From: Pseudoxanthomonas sp. Root65 | GTDB taxonomy: Bacteria; Pseudomonadota; Gammaproteobacteria; Xanthomonadales; Xanthomonadaceae | Direction of reading: 5' to 3' | DNA length: 64,000 nt | Assembly (NCBI RefSeq): GCF_001427635.1 | Contig: NZ_LMHA01000002.1 | Coordinates: forward strand, 852,336-916,335 | Shown here: in pieces, positions 33,165 through 41,846 of the stretch | How positions within the stretch are numbered: the stretch's first letter is position 1 | Layout: each line of letters opens with the position of its first letter | Notes under the pieces: generated by a model | The model's database searches: none | Told to the model about the DNA's origin: nothing | What the model saw: the letters and a program-made list of their open reading frames with translations, nothing else | Made by a program: the position numbers and the translations under genes

Positions 33165-35351
33165 ATGTTACCGCTAACCCTCCGGCGCGGCGACGGGCGG
33201 CGGGGCTGGCTGCTGGCCGTCGTCGTCGTATTGCTCGGCTGCATGGGCAGCGTGCGTGCGGAAGATGGCTACGACCTGTGGCTGCGCTACACGCCGGTCG
33301 AATCCACTCTGGCGGGGGCGTACCGCACGCGCCTCGGTGACGTGGTTGCGCCAGACGCGACCGCGACCCAGCGCGTCGCCCGCGACGAACTGATGCGCGG
33401 CCTGTCCGGCCTGCTGGGCAGCGCGCCGCGCACGCAGAACGAAGGGGCCGGGCAGCGGATGCTGATCCTGGGCACCCCGGATTCGTCGCGATGGGTCGCA
33501 CCGTTCCGCCATGATCTGGACGTGTTGGGCGACGAGGGCTATCTGCTCCGGCAGGCCCAGGTCGAAGGGCGCGACGTGCTGCTGGTGGCGGCACGCCAGG
33601 ACATCGGCGTGCTCTACGGGGTCTTTCACCTGCTGCGCCTGCTGCAGACCGGAACATCGCTGGAAGGGCTTGACCTCCGCGAGTCACCGGCGATGCGGCT
33701 ACGCGTACTCAACCACTGGGACAACCTCGACGGCTATGTCGAGCGCGGCTACGCCGGCGGCTCGCTGTGGGACTGGCACACGCTGCCGGACTGGCAGGAT
33801 CCGCGCTATGCCGACTACGCCCGCGCCAATGCATCGCTGGGCATCAACGGCACCGTTCTCAACAACGTCAACGCGAACGCGCTGAGTCTGTCGCCCGACT
33901 ACCTGCGCAAGGCGGCGGCACTGGCGGACGTGTTCCGCCCGTATGGCATCCGCGTGTATCTCAGTGCGCGCTTCAGTGCGCCCATCGAGATCGGCGGGCT
34001 GGCGACGGCGGATCCGCTCGATCCGGATGTGCAGCGCTGGTGGCGAAAGAAGGCGGACGAGATCTACGCGGTGATCCCGGATTTCGGCGGCTTCCTGGTC
34101 AAGGCCAATTCGGAAGGCCAGCCCGGTCCGCAGGACTACGGCCGCTCGCATGCCGATGGCGCCAATCTGCTGGCCGATGCACTGGCGCCGCACGGCGGCG
34201 TGGTGATGTGGCGCGCCTTCGTCTACGCCCACGATGTGCCGGAAGATCGCGCCAAGCAGGCCTACAACGAATTCGTCGGCCTCGACGGCGCGTTCCGCGG
34301 CAATGTGCTGCTGCAGGTGAAGAACGGCCCCATCGACTTCCAGCCGCGCGAGCCGTTCCACCCGCTGTTCGGCGCCATGCCGAAAACGCCGCTGATGATG
34401 GAGTTCCAGATCACCAAGGAATACCTCGGATTCGCCACCCACCTCGTCTACCAAGGCCCGCTGTACGAGGAAGTGCTGCGCGCCGACACGCATGCACGCG
34501 GTCCGGGTTCCACCGTCGCGCTGGTGGTCGACGGCTCGCTGGACGGCCATAGGCTGACCGGCATCGCCGGCGTGGCCAACATCGGCGACGACCGCACCTG
34601 GAGCGGATCGCACTTCGACCAGGCCAACTGGTATGTGTTCGGCCGGCTGGCGTGGAATCCGAGGCAATCCTCGCGCGCCATCGCCGCAGACTGGGTGGCG
34701 ATGACGTTCTCGCGCGATCCCGGCGTGGTGCAGCCGGTCGTCGACATGATGATGGCTTCGCGCGACGCGGCGGTGGACTACATGACGCCGCTGGGCCTGC
34801 ACCACGTGATGGCGCGCGGTCACCACTACGGTCCCGGTCCCTGGGTGGACGGCGGGCCGCGTCCGGACTGGACCTCGGTGTACTACCACCGCGCCGATCG
34901 CGGCGGCATCGGCTTCGACCGCACCGCGCGCGGCAGCAATGCGGTGTCGCAGTACGCGCCCGTCGTTGCACGCGATTTCGACGACGTGAAGCGCGTGCCG
35001 GAATCGCTGCTGCTGTGGTTCCACCATGTGCCGTGGGACCACCGCATGGCATCCGGGCGTCCGCTCTGGGACGAACTGGTGCATCGCTACACGCGCGGCG
35101 TGCGCCAGGTGGAGACGATGCAGGCCACGTGGGAGGGCCTGCGCGACAAGGTGGATGCACCACGGCATGCGCACGTTGCCGCCTTCCTGCGCATCCAGCG
35201 CAACGAGGCGCAGTGGTGGCGCGACGCCAGCGTGGCCTACTTCCAGTCGCTCAACGGACGCGCATTGCCAGCCGGGGAAGCGGCGCCGCCGCATCCGCTT
35301 GCTTACTACCAGTCCCTGCAGTTTCCGTTCGCACCGGGGGATGGGCGATGA
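33165..35351 (+). CDS. agu67A: GH67 alpha-glucuronidase
   Basis: Removes (4-O-methyl)glucuronic acid from the non-reducing end of xylo-oligosaccharides. The 728-residue product has a signal peptide (to about GSVRA) and a GH67 fold. By spacing to Cellvibrio GlcA67A, the catalytic residues are Glu317 (KANSEGQPG), Asp391 (NGPIDFQPREP) and Glu419 (QITKEYLG). The ATG at 33165 lies inside the LacI-type operator. ATGs at 33123/33126 are alternatives with an adjacent G-rich run but give a long n-region. It is the first gene of the second xylan operon, divergent from lacI copy 2. Its stop overlaps the next start by ATGA. Confidence 0.93.
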   Translation: MLPLTLRRGDGRRGWLLAVVVVLLGCMGSVRAEDGYDLWLRYTPVESTLAGAYRTRLGDVVAPDATATQRVARDELMRGLSGLLGSAPRTQNEGAGQRMLILGTPDSSRWVAPFRHDLDVLGDEGYLLRQAQVEGRDVLLVAARQDIGVLYGVFHLLRLLQTGTSLEGLDLRESPAMRLRVLNHWDNLDGYVERGYAGGSLWDWHTLPDWQDPRYADYARANASLGINGTVLNNVNANALSLSPDYLRKAAALADVFRPYGIRVYLSARFSAPIEIGGLATADPLDPDVQRWWRKKADEIYAVIPDFGGFLVKANSEGQPGPQDYGRSHADGANLLADALAPHGGVVMWRAFVYAHDVPEDRAKQAYNEFVGLDGAFRGNVLLQVKNGPIDFQPREPFHPLFGAMPKTPLMMEFQITKEYLGFATHLVYQGPLYEEVLRADTHARGPGSTVALVVDGSLDGHRLTGIAGVANIGDDRTWSGSHFDQANWYVFGRLAWNPRQSSRAIAADWVAMTFSRDPGVVQPVVDMMMASRDAAVDYMTPLGLHHVMARGHHYGPGPWVDGGPRPDWTSVYYHRADRGGIGFDRTARGSNAVSQYAPVVARDFDDVKRVPESLLLWFHHVPWDHRMASGRPLWDELVHRYTRGVRQVETMQATWEGLRDKVDAPRHAHVAAFLRIQRNEAQWWRDASVAYFQSLNGRALPAGEAAPPHPLAYYQSLQFPFAPGDGR
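33166..33179. promoter_or_regulatory. LacI-type operator at the start of the alpha-glucuronidase gene
   Basis: TGTTACCGCTAACC is an imperfect palindrome of the same type as the operators at 17162 and 24954 (shared TG.TA.CGCTA core). It covers the putative start codon, which fits either a leaderless transcript repressed at the start point or a start further upstream. Confidence 0.7.
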
Positions 35352-37339
35352 GCCGTGCGGGTGTGATGACAGGCAAAGCGCTGGCGCTCGTGCTGTTGTG
35401 TTGCAGCGCGGGCACGCGTGCGCAGGATGAAGCGCAGGCGCCGCTGCTGCATGCGATGTTCCAGGACCACGCGGTGTTGCAGCGGAACAGGCCGATCCCG
35501 GTATGGGGCACGGCCGGCGCAGGCGACACGGTCACGGTGACGCTTGCGCGGCAGACGGTTACGACACGTGCGGCGGCGGACGGCCGGTGGCGCGTGGCGC
35601 TGCGACCGCTCGCAGCCGGCGGCTCCCACACCCTGACGGTCAGGGCAGGGCAGGCGACCCAGGTCGTGCGCGACGTGCAGGTGGGCGACGTGTGGTTGTG
35701 TTCCGGGCAATCGAACATGGAGCTTCCCGTCTGGCGTGCGCTCGACGCCAGCAGCGAGATCGCCTCGGCGTCGTATCCGCGCATCCGGTTGTTCACCGTG
35801 CCGCAGGCGGCGGCCGTGACGCCGCAAGCCTCGTTCGCCGGCGCGACCGCATGGAAGCCCGCGTCGCCGGACACGGTGCGCGATTTTTCCGCTGCCTGCC
35901 TGTACTTCGCGCGCGAGTTGCAGAAGACGGTCGACGTGCCGATGGGACTGATCCAGGCCGCATGGGGCGGCTCACGGATCGAGGCCTGGACCGGTGCCGC
36001 CGCCTTGCGTGCCGGCGGTGGCCGCGATGAGGTCCTCGATGTGCTGGTGACTTACGCGGACGATCCGTCGGCAGGGATCGCGCAGTGGAGTCGACATTGG
36101 GAGAACTGGTGGACCACGCGCAAGGACGCCGTTCCCGGTGACCTGCCGTGGCAACCCGACGCATCCGTTGAAGACTGGCACGAGGCGCCTGCGTCGCTCG
36201 GCGCGTGGGAGCGCTGGGGCGTGCCGGCCCTGGCGGACTACAACGGCATGGTCTGGTACCGCACGCAGGTGACGCTGACGGCGGCACAGGCTGTGACCGG
36301 CGCGACGCTGGAACTCGGCGCGGCCGACGAGACCGACATGACCTGGGTGAACGGCGTGGCCGTCGGCAGCCGCTACGGCGCGGGCGAGGCGAGACGGTAT
36401 CGCGTGCCAGCGGGCGTTCTGAAGGCCGGCATCAATACCGTCGTGGTCAACGTGCTGGACACCTATCGCGACGGCGGCCTCGCCGGCCCGGTGGAGGCGC
36501 AGGCGCTGCGCTTCGACGACGGTACCCGCGCCGTGCTCGATGCGCGATGGCGCTACCGCGTCGCGCCAGCCGCCGAGGCACCACCGGGCGCGCCGTGGCA
36601 GGCCGCGACGGGCCTGTCGACACTGCACAACGGCATGATCGCGCCGCTCGGGGATTACGGCCTGCGCGGCCTGCTGTGGTACCAGGGCGAATCCAACACG
36701 GGCGAGGCTGGCGCCTACGCCGCGTTGTTGCGCACCTTGCGCGACGACTGGCGACAGCAGTTCGGTTACCGCGTGCCGCTGCTGGTGGTGCAACTGGCCG
36801 GCTACGGCATGCCGCCGACCGCACCGGTCGACAGCGGCTGGGCGCAACTGCGCGACGCGCAGCGGCAGGTGGTCGCGGAAGACACGCAGTCGGGTCTGGT
36901 GGTCGCCATCGACATCGGCGATGCCTACGACATCCACCCGCCGAACAAGCAGGAACTCGCTCGCCGGCTCGCGCGCGCGGCCCGCCATGTCGTGTATGGC
37001 GAGCGTGCGCTGGTCCCGTCCGGACCGACCGCACGCACGGCATCGCGCTCGGCGGATGGCGTGAGGATCACCTTCGATGGCGTCACCGGCGCGCTGGTGA
37101 CGACCGGCGCGAACGGGCCCATCGGCTTCGAGCTGTGCGATGCCGGCACGAAGCGTTGCGACTACGCCGATGCCGTGCTCGACGGCGCTCATGTAGTCCT
37201 GCGCGGCCCGCATGCCGACACCGCCACCCACGTGCGCTACTGCTGGGCCGATGGTCCGGTCTGCACGCTGCGCGATGCCGCCGGGCTGCCGGCCGGTCCC
37301 TTCGAACTTCCCCTCACTGCTGCCGAGGTGTCCCGATGA
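35348..37339 (+). CDS. SGNH esterase, sialate O-acetylesterase/acetylxylan esterase type
   Basis: The 663-residue periplasmic protein has a signal peptide (to about GTRAQ) and an N-terminal beta domain. Its SGNH hydrolase core shows block I as CSGQSNMELP (nucleophile Ser), block III as LWYQGESNTGEA, and the DxxH-type DIHPPNKQELARRL. A jelly-roll-like domain is inserted in the middle (about 260-400). In xylan loci this family removes acetyl groups from xylo-oligosaccharides, and it stands between alpha-glucuronidase and GH43 with ATGA overlaps at both ends. ATG 35348 fits the signal peptide. Sialate substrate is unlikely here; acetyl-xylan is inferred from context. Confidence 0.87.
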   Translation: MSRAGVMTGKALALVLLCCSAGTRAQDEAQAPLLHAMFQDHAVLQRNRPIPVWGTAGAGDTVTVTLARQTVTTRAAADGRWRVALRPLAAGGSHTLTVRAGQATQVVRDVQVGDVWLCSGQSNMELPVWRALDASSEIASASYPRIRLFTVPQAAAVTPQASFAGATAWKPASPDTVRDFSAACLYFARELQKTVDVPMGLIQAAWGGSRIEAWTGAAALRAGGGRDEVLDVLVTYADDPSAGIAQWSRHWENWWTTRKDAVPGDLPWQPDASVEDWHEAPASLGAWERWGVPALADYNGMVWYRTQVTLTAAQAVTGATLELGAADETDMTWVNGVAVGSRYGAGEARRYRVPAGVLKAGINTVVVNVLDTYRDGGLAGPVEAQALRFDDGTRAVLDARWRYRVAPAAEAPPGAPWQAATGLSTLHNGMIAPLGDYGLRGLLWYQGESNTGEAGAYAALLRTLRDDWRQQFGYRVPLLVVQLAGYGMPPTAPVDSGWAQLRDAQRQVVAEDTQSGLVVAIDIGDAYDIHPPNKQELARRLARAARHVVYGERALVPSGPTARTASRSADGVRITFDGVTGALVTTGANGPIGFELCDAGTKRCDYADAVLDGAHVVLRGPHADTATHVRYCWADGPVCTLRDAAGLPAGPFELPLTAAEVSR

Positions 37340-39090
37340 AGCTGTTCTCCCTGCGCATCCCCCAGCACCACCGCCGCAAGACACCCGTGCGACGGAACAG
37401 CGTGCGCGGCTTGCTGGCCGGCGCGCTGCTGGTGCTGGCGGCAAGCGGGCACGCACAGACGCTCGCCGCGCCGCCGGTGTACTTCGACTGGTTCGAATAC
37501 GCCGGTCACGATGTCGCGTTCGAGGCGCCGCTGCCGGCCGGCCATTACCGCAATCCGGTACTGGCGGGTTTCCACGCGGATCCGAGCATCGTCGCGGCGA
37601 ACGGCAAGTTCTATCTGGTCAACTCCAGCTTCACCTACTTCCCGGGCATTCCCGTGTTCGAGAGCACGGACCTGGTGCACTGGAAGCAGATCGGCAACGT
37701 CATCGACCGTCCCACGCAGCTGGATTTCGACGGGCTGAGCGTGTCGCGCGGCATCTTCGCGCCGACCATCGAATTCCATGATGGCGTGTTCTACGTGGTC
37801 ACCACCGCGACCGACAGCGGCGGCAACTTCATCGCCACCGCGCGTGACCCCGCCGGTCCGTGGTCCGATCCGCACTGGCTGCCGACCATCGGCGGCATCG
37901 ATCCGTCGCTGTTCTTCGACGACGACGGCAAGGTCTATCTGCTCAACAACGACGAGCCGCCCGGACCGGCGCGCTACGACGGCCATCGCGCCATCTGGAT
38001 GCAGCAGATCGACCTGGCACGCTTCCAGCCGGTCGGGCCGCGCAAGGTGCTGATCGATGGCGGCGTGGAACCGGAAAAGAAACCGATCTGGATCGAAGGT
38101 CCGCACATCTACAAACGCAAGGGCTGGTACTACCTGTCCGATGCCGAAGGCGGCACCGGGCCACAGCATTCGCAGGTCGTCCTGCGCAGCCGCGACGTGT
38201 GGGGCCCGTACGTGCCGTACGCGGGCAATCCCATCCTGACCCAGCGCGACCTGCCGGCGGACCGGCCGCTGCCGATCACCAATGCCGGTCATGCGGACCT
38301 GGTGGAAGGGCCGGACGGTTCGTGGTGGGCGGTGTTCCTCGCCAGCCGCAACTATCAACTGCGCCACTACAACACCGGTCGCGAAACCTATCTGCTGCCG
38401 GTGCAGTGGCGCGATGGCTGGCCGGAGATCCTGCCGGCCGACCAGGCCATTCCTTATGTCGTGAAGGCGCCTTCGTGGATGCGCGGCGAGGCGACGCAGG
38501 CGCCGTCCACCGGCAACTTCGTGCATCGCGACGAGTTCGACGGTCCGGCACTCGCTTCCGACTGGTTTCGCGTGCGTGTGCCGAAGCAGGCATGGGCGGA
38601 CCTGACCGTGCGTCCCGGCGCACTCGCGGTGCACCCGCTGACGGAAGGGCTGGACACCCTGCGCAACCCCGCGTTCCTCGGCCGTCGCCAGCAGCACCTG
38701 CGCTTCGAGGCCAGCACCGCGATGAGCACGCCTGCAGCGGGCGTGGCGGCCGGCCTGGCGGCGTTCCAGAGCGAGGCGTACTGGTACTTCCTCGGCGTGC
38801 GACGCATGGACGGTGATCGTGTGGCGATCTTCCTGGAAGGCCGTGACGGCAGCGGCGCCACGCGCACGCTGGCCACGCGCGAAGTCGAGGCCACCGACGC
38901 ACTTCGCCTGAAGATCGAGGGCGACGAAGGCGACTACGGTTTCGCCTTCGACACCGGCGATGGCCGCGGGTGGCAGACCCTGGCCAGCAAGGTCGATGGC
39001 ACCGTCTTGAGTACCGATCGAGCCGGCGGTTTCGTCGGCGCCCTGCTGGGACCGTTCGCGCGCGACGAGCGCGCTTCGAGGAGCAAATGA
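37336..39090 (+). CDS. Secreted GH43 beta-xylosidase/alpha-L-arabinofuranosidase, two-domain
   Basis: A 584-residue exported GH43 enzyme. The signal peptide ends near GHAQT. The five-bladed propeller shows the base Asp in GFHADPSIVAANG, the pKa-modulating Asp in GGIDPSLFFDDDG and the acid Glu in WIEGPHIYKRKG. The C-terminal 200 residues (from NFVHRDEFDG) form a beta-sandwich of the type found in GH43 xylosidases, which closes the active site. It lies between the esterase and GH3 xylosidase, both with ATGA overlaps, so the operon is translationally coupled. Xylosidase versus arabinofuranosidase cannot be settled from sequence alone. Confidence 0.9.
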   Translation: MKLFSLRIPQHHRRKTPVRRNSVRGLLAGALLVLAASGHAQTLAAPPVYFDWFEYAGHDVAFEAPLPAGHYRNPVLAGFHADPSIVAANGKFYLVNSSFTYFPGIPVFESTDLVHWKQIGNVIDRPTQLDFDGLSVSRGIFAPTIEFHDGVFYVVTTATDSGGNFIATARDPAGPWSDPHWLPTIGGIDPSLFFDDDGKVYLLNNDEPPGPARYDGHRAIWMQQIDLARFQPVGPRKVLIDGGVEPEKKPIWIEGPHIYKRKGWYYLSDAEGGTGPQHSQVVLRSRDVWGPYVPYAGNPILTQRDLPADRPLPITNAGHADLVEGPDGSWWAVFLASRNYQLRHYNTGRETYLLPVQWRDGWPEILPADQAIPYVVKAPSWMRGEATQAPSTGNFVHRDEFDGPALASDWFRVRVPKQAWADLTVRPGALAVHPLTEGLDTLRNPAFLGRRQQHLRFEASTAMSTPAAGVAAGLAAFQSEAYWYFLGVRRMDGDRVAIFLEGRDGSGATRTLATREVEATDALRLKIEGDEGDYGFAFDTGDGRGWQTLASKVDGTVLSTDRAGGFVGALLGPFARDERASRSK

Positions 39091-41783
39091 TGACGACGAA
39101 GCCTTCCGTTTCCATCGCCCGGCGCATCGCGCCCGGCCTGTGCATGCTGGCCCTGTGTGTGGCCACGTGGGCGGCACCTTCCGCGCACGCGGCCGACGCG
39201 AAACCGTGGCTCGACACCTCACGCAGCTTCGAGGCGCGCGCGGCTGCGCTGGTCGCGGAGATGACGCTGGAGGAAAAGGCGGCGCAGATGCAGAACGCCG
39301 CGCCGGCCATCGAGCGTCTTGGCGTTCCCGCCTACGACTGGTGGAACGAAGCGCTGCACGGCGTGGCGCGCGCCGGGCAGGCGACGGTGTTCCCGCAGGC
39401 CATCGGCCTGGCGGCGACCTTCGATGTGCCGCTGATGGGCGAGGTGGCCACCACCATCAGCGACGAGGCACGTGCCAAGCACCACCAGTTCGTCCGCGAC
39501 GGCCAGCACGGCCGCTACCAGGGCCTGACCTTCTGGTCGCCGAACATCAACATCTTCCGCGATCCGCGCTGGGGCAGGGGCCAGGAAACCTACGGCGAGG
39601 ATCCCTACCTGACCGCGCGCATGGGCGTGGCCTTCGTGCGCGGCCTGCAGGGCGACGATCCGGTCTACCGCAAGCTGGACGCCACCGCCAAGCATCTTGC
39701 CGTCCACAGCGGTCCCGAGGCGGACCGCCACCACTTCGATGCGAGGCCCAGCAAGCGCGACCTGTACGACACCTACCTGCCGGCGTTCGAGGCACTGGTG
39801 AAGGAGGGCGACGTGGACGCGGTGATGGGCGCCTACAACCGCGTCTATGGCGAATCCGCCAGTGCCAGCAAGTTCCTGCTGCGCGACGTGCTGCGCCGCG
39901 ACTGGGGCTTCAAGGGCTATGTGGTCTCCGACTGCTGGGCCATCGTCGACATCTGGAAGAACCACAAGATCGTCGCCACCCGCGAAGAAGCCGCGGCGCT
40001 GGCGGTGAAGAACGGCACCGAGCTGGAGTGCGGCGAAGAGTATTCCACGCTGCCCGCCGCCGTGCGCCAGGGCCTGATCAGCGAAGCGGAGATCGACGAT
40101 GCCGTCAGCCGCCTGTTCGCCGCGCGCATGCGGCTGGGCATGTTCGATCCGCCCGAGCGCGTGCGCTGGGCGCGTATCCCGTACTCGGTCAACCAGGCGC
40201 CGGCGCACGATGCGCTGGCGCTGAAGGCCGCGCGCCACTCGCTGGTGCTGCTGAAGAACGATGGCATCCTGCCGCTGTCGCGCGACCTGAAGCGCATCGC
40301 CGTGGTCGGCCCGACGGCCGACGACACCATGGCCTTGCTGGGCAACTACTTCGGTACGCCGGCCGCGCCGGTGACGATCCTGCAAGGCATCCGCGAGGCT
40401 GCGAAAGGCATCGAAGTGAGCTATGCGCGCGGCGTGGACCTGGTGGAAGGGCGCGACGATCCCGCCGCGACGCCGCTGATCGAGGCGGCCTACCTGCGAC
40501 CGTCCGCCGATTCTCCCGAGCGCGGTCTGCGCGGTGAGTACTTCCGCACCCAGGACCTGTCCGGCGCACCCGCATTGGTGCGCACCGATGCGCAGATCGG
40601 CTTCCGCTGGGATCGCGGTTCGCCGACCGACAACCTGCAGGCGCGCGGCGAGGCAGGTCCGGGGCAGGGCGTGCCGAACGACCGCTTCAGCATCCGCTGG
40701 AGCGGCCAGTTGCTGCCGCCGGTATCCGGTCGCTACCGGATCGAGGCGGCTGCGGACGACGGCTACCGGCTGTATGTGGACGGCAAGCGCGTGCTCGACC
40801 ACTGGACCAACAGCGACCGCCTGCGCAGCGATGGTGTGGAACTGGATCTGCAGGCCGGACGCGCCTACGACCTGCGGCTGGAGTATTACGACGCCGAACG
40901 CGATGCCGGCGTGCGGCTGGCCTGGCGCATGCCGGGCGCGAAGCCGCCGTTCGAGGAGGCGTTGGACATCGCACGCAACGCGGACGTGGTGGTGTTCGTC
41001 GGTGGCCTGACCGGCGATGTCGAAGGCGAGGAGATGACGGTCAACTATCCGGGCTTCGCCGGTGGCGACCGCACCGACCTGCGCCTGCCTGCCACGCAGC
41101 GTGCCCTGCTGGAAGCGCTGCACGCCACCGGCAAGCCGGTGGTGCTGGTGTTGACCGGTGGTTCGGCGCTGGCGGTGGACTGGGCGCAGGCGAACCTGCC
41201 GGCCATCCTGATGAGCTGGTATCCGGGGCAGCGCGGCGGCACGGCGGTCGCGGAAACGCTGTTCGGCGACGCGAACCCGGCCGGCCGCCTGCCGGTGACG
41301 TTCTACACGGCCGACCAGGCAATGCCGGCGTTCGACGACTACACGATGGAAGGCCGCACCTACCGCTACTTCCGCGGTACGCCGCTGTATCCGTTCGGGC
41401 ATGGCCTGTCGTACACGCGCTTCGACTACAGCGGGCTGCGTACCGACGCGGCCAAGGTGCGCGCCGACGGCCGCGTGCGCGTACAGGTCGACGTATCGAA
41501 CACGGGCAAGCGAGCGGGCGACGAAGTGGTGCAGCTGTACGTGCGTCCGTTGCAGGCCGGGCCCGGCGATCCGCAACAGGAACTGCGCGGCTTCCAGCGT
41601 ATCCATCTGGCGCCGGGCGAGCGCCGTACGGTGGCCTTCGAGCTGCAGCCGGAGCAGGCCTTGCGCGGTTACGACGAAGTCCGTGGCGCGTATACCGTGC
41701 CACCGGGTCGCTACGAAGTGCGCGTGGGTGGCTCGAGCGCGGATGCCCGTGCACGCGCGACGTTCGAGGTAGAGGCACGATGA
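39087..41783 (+). CDS. GH3 beta-xylosidase with PA14 insertion
   Basis: The 898-residue exported GH3 enzyme has a signal peptide (to about SAHAAD). The catalytic domain includes YDWWNEALHGVARAG (xylosidase-type rather than glucosidase), QETYGEDPYLTA, TAKHLAVHSG and the nucleophile Asp282 in YVVSDCWAI. A PA14 domain (about residues 480-630, GLRGEYFRTQDL to RLEYYDAERDAGVRLAW) is inserted in the second GH3 domain, followed by a fibronectin-III-like C terminus. It probably releases xylose from the non-reducing end of xylo-oligosaccharides in the periplasm. ATGs 39087 and 39090 are both possible, with GAGGAG upstream. It overlaps the GH43 gene by ATGA and is followed by a GPH transporter. Confidence 0.93.
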   Translation: MMTTKPSVSIARRIAPGLCMLALCVATWAAPSAHAADAKPWLDTSRSFEARAAALVAEMTLEEKAAQMQNAAPAIERLGVPAYDWWNEALHGVARAGQATVFPQAIGLAATFDVPLMGEVATTISDEARAKHHQFVRDGQHGRYQGLTFWSPNINIFRDPRWGRGQETYGEDPYLTARMGVAFVRGLQGDDPVYRKLDATAKHLAVHSGPEADRHHFDARPSKRDLYDTYLPAFEALVKEGDVDAVMGAYNRVYGESASASKFLLRDVLRRDWGFKGYVVSDCWAIVDIWKNHKIVATREEAAALAVKNGTELECGEEYSTLPAAVRQGLISEAEIDDAVSRLFAARMRLGMFDPPERVRWARIPYSVNQAPAHDALALKAARHSLVLLKNDGILPLSRDLKRIAVVGPTADDTMALLGNYFGTPAAPVTILQGIREAAKGIEVSYARGVDLVEGRDDPAATPLIEAAYLRPSADSPERGLRGEYFRTQDLSGAPALVRTDAQIGFRWDRGSPTDNLQARGEAGPGQGVPNDRFSIRWSGQLLPPVSGRYRIEAAADDGYRLYVDGKRVLDHWTNSDRLRSDGVELDLQAGRAYDLRLEYYDAERDAGVRLAWRMPGAKPPFEEALDIARNADVVVFVGGLTGDVEGEEMTVNYPGFAGGDRTDLRLPATQRALLEALHATGKPVVLVLTGGSALAVDWAQANLPAILMSWYPGQRGGTAVAETLFGDANPAGRLPVTFYTADQAMPAFDDYTMEGRTYRYFRGTPLYPFGHGLSYTRFDYSGLRTDAAKVRADGRVRVQVDVSNTGKRAGDEVVQLYVRPLQAGPGDPQQELRGFQRIHLAPGERRTVAFELQPEQALRGYDEVRGAYTVPPGRYEVRVGGSSADARARATFEVEAR

Positions 41784-41846
41784 GCCTCCCGCATCGCACG
41801 CGCCATCCCCGTTGCATCCTTTCCGTTCGCCCAGGATCCCTGACGC

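Noticed and set aside
31990..33687. 565-residue version of LacI copy 2 starting at 33687
   Set aside because: The extra N-terminal 212 codons lie antisense to the alpha-glucuronidase gene and are not conserved; TTG 33051 has a ribosome site and gives the normal LacI length.
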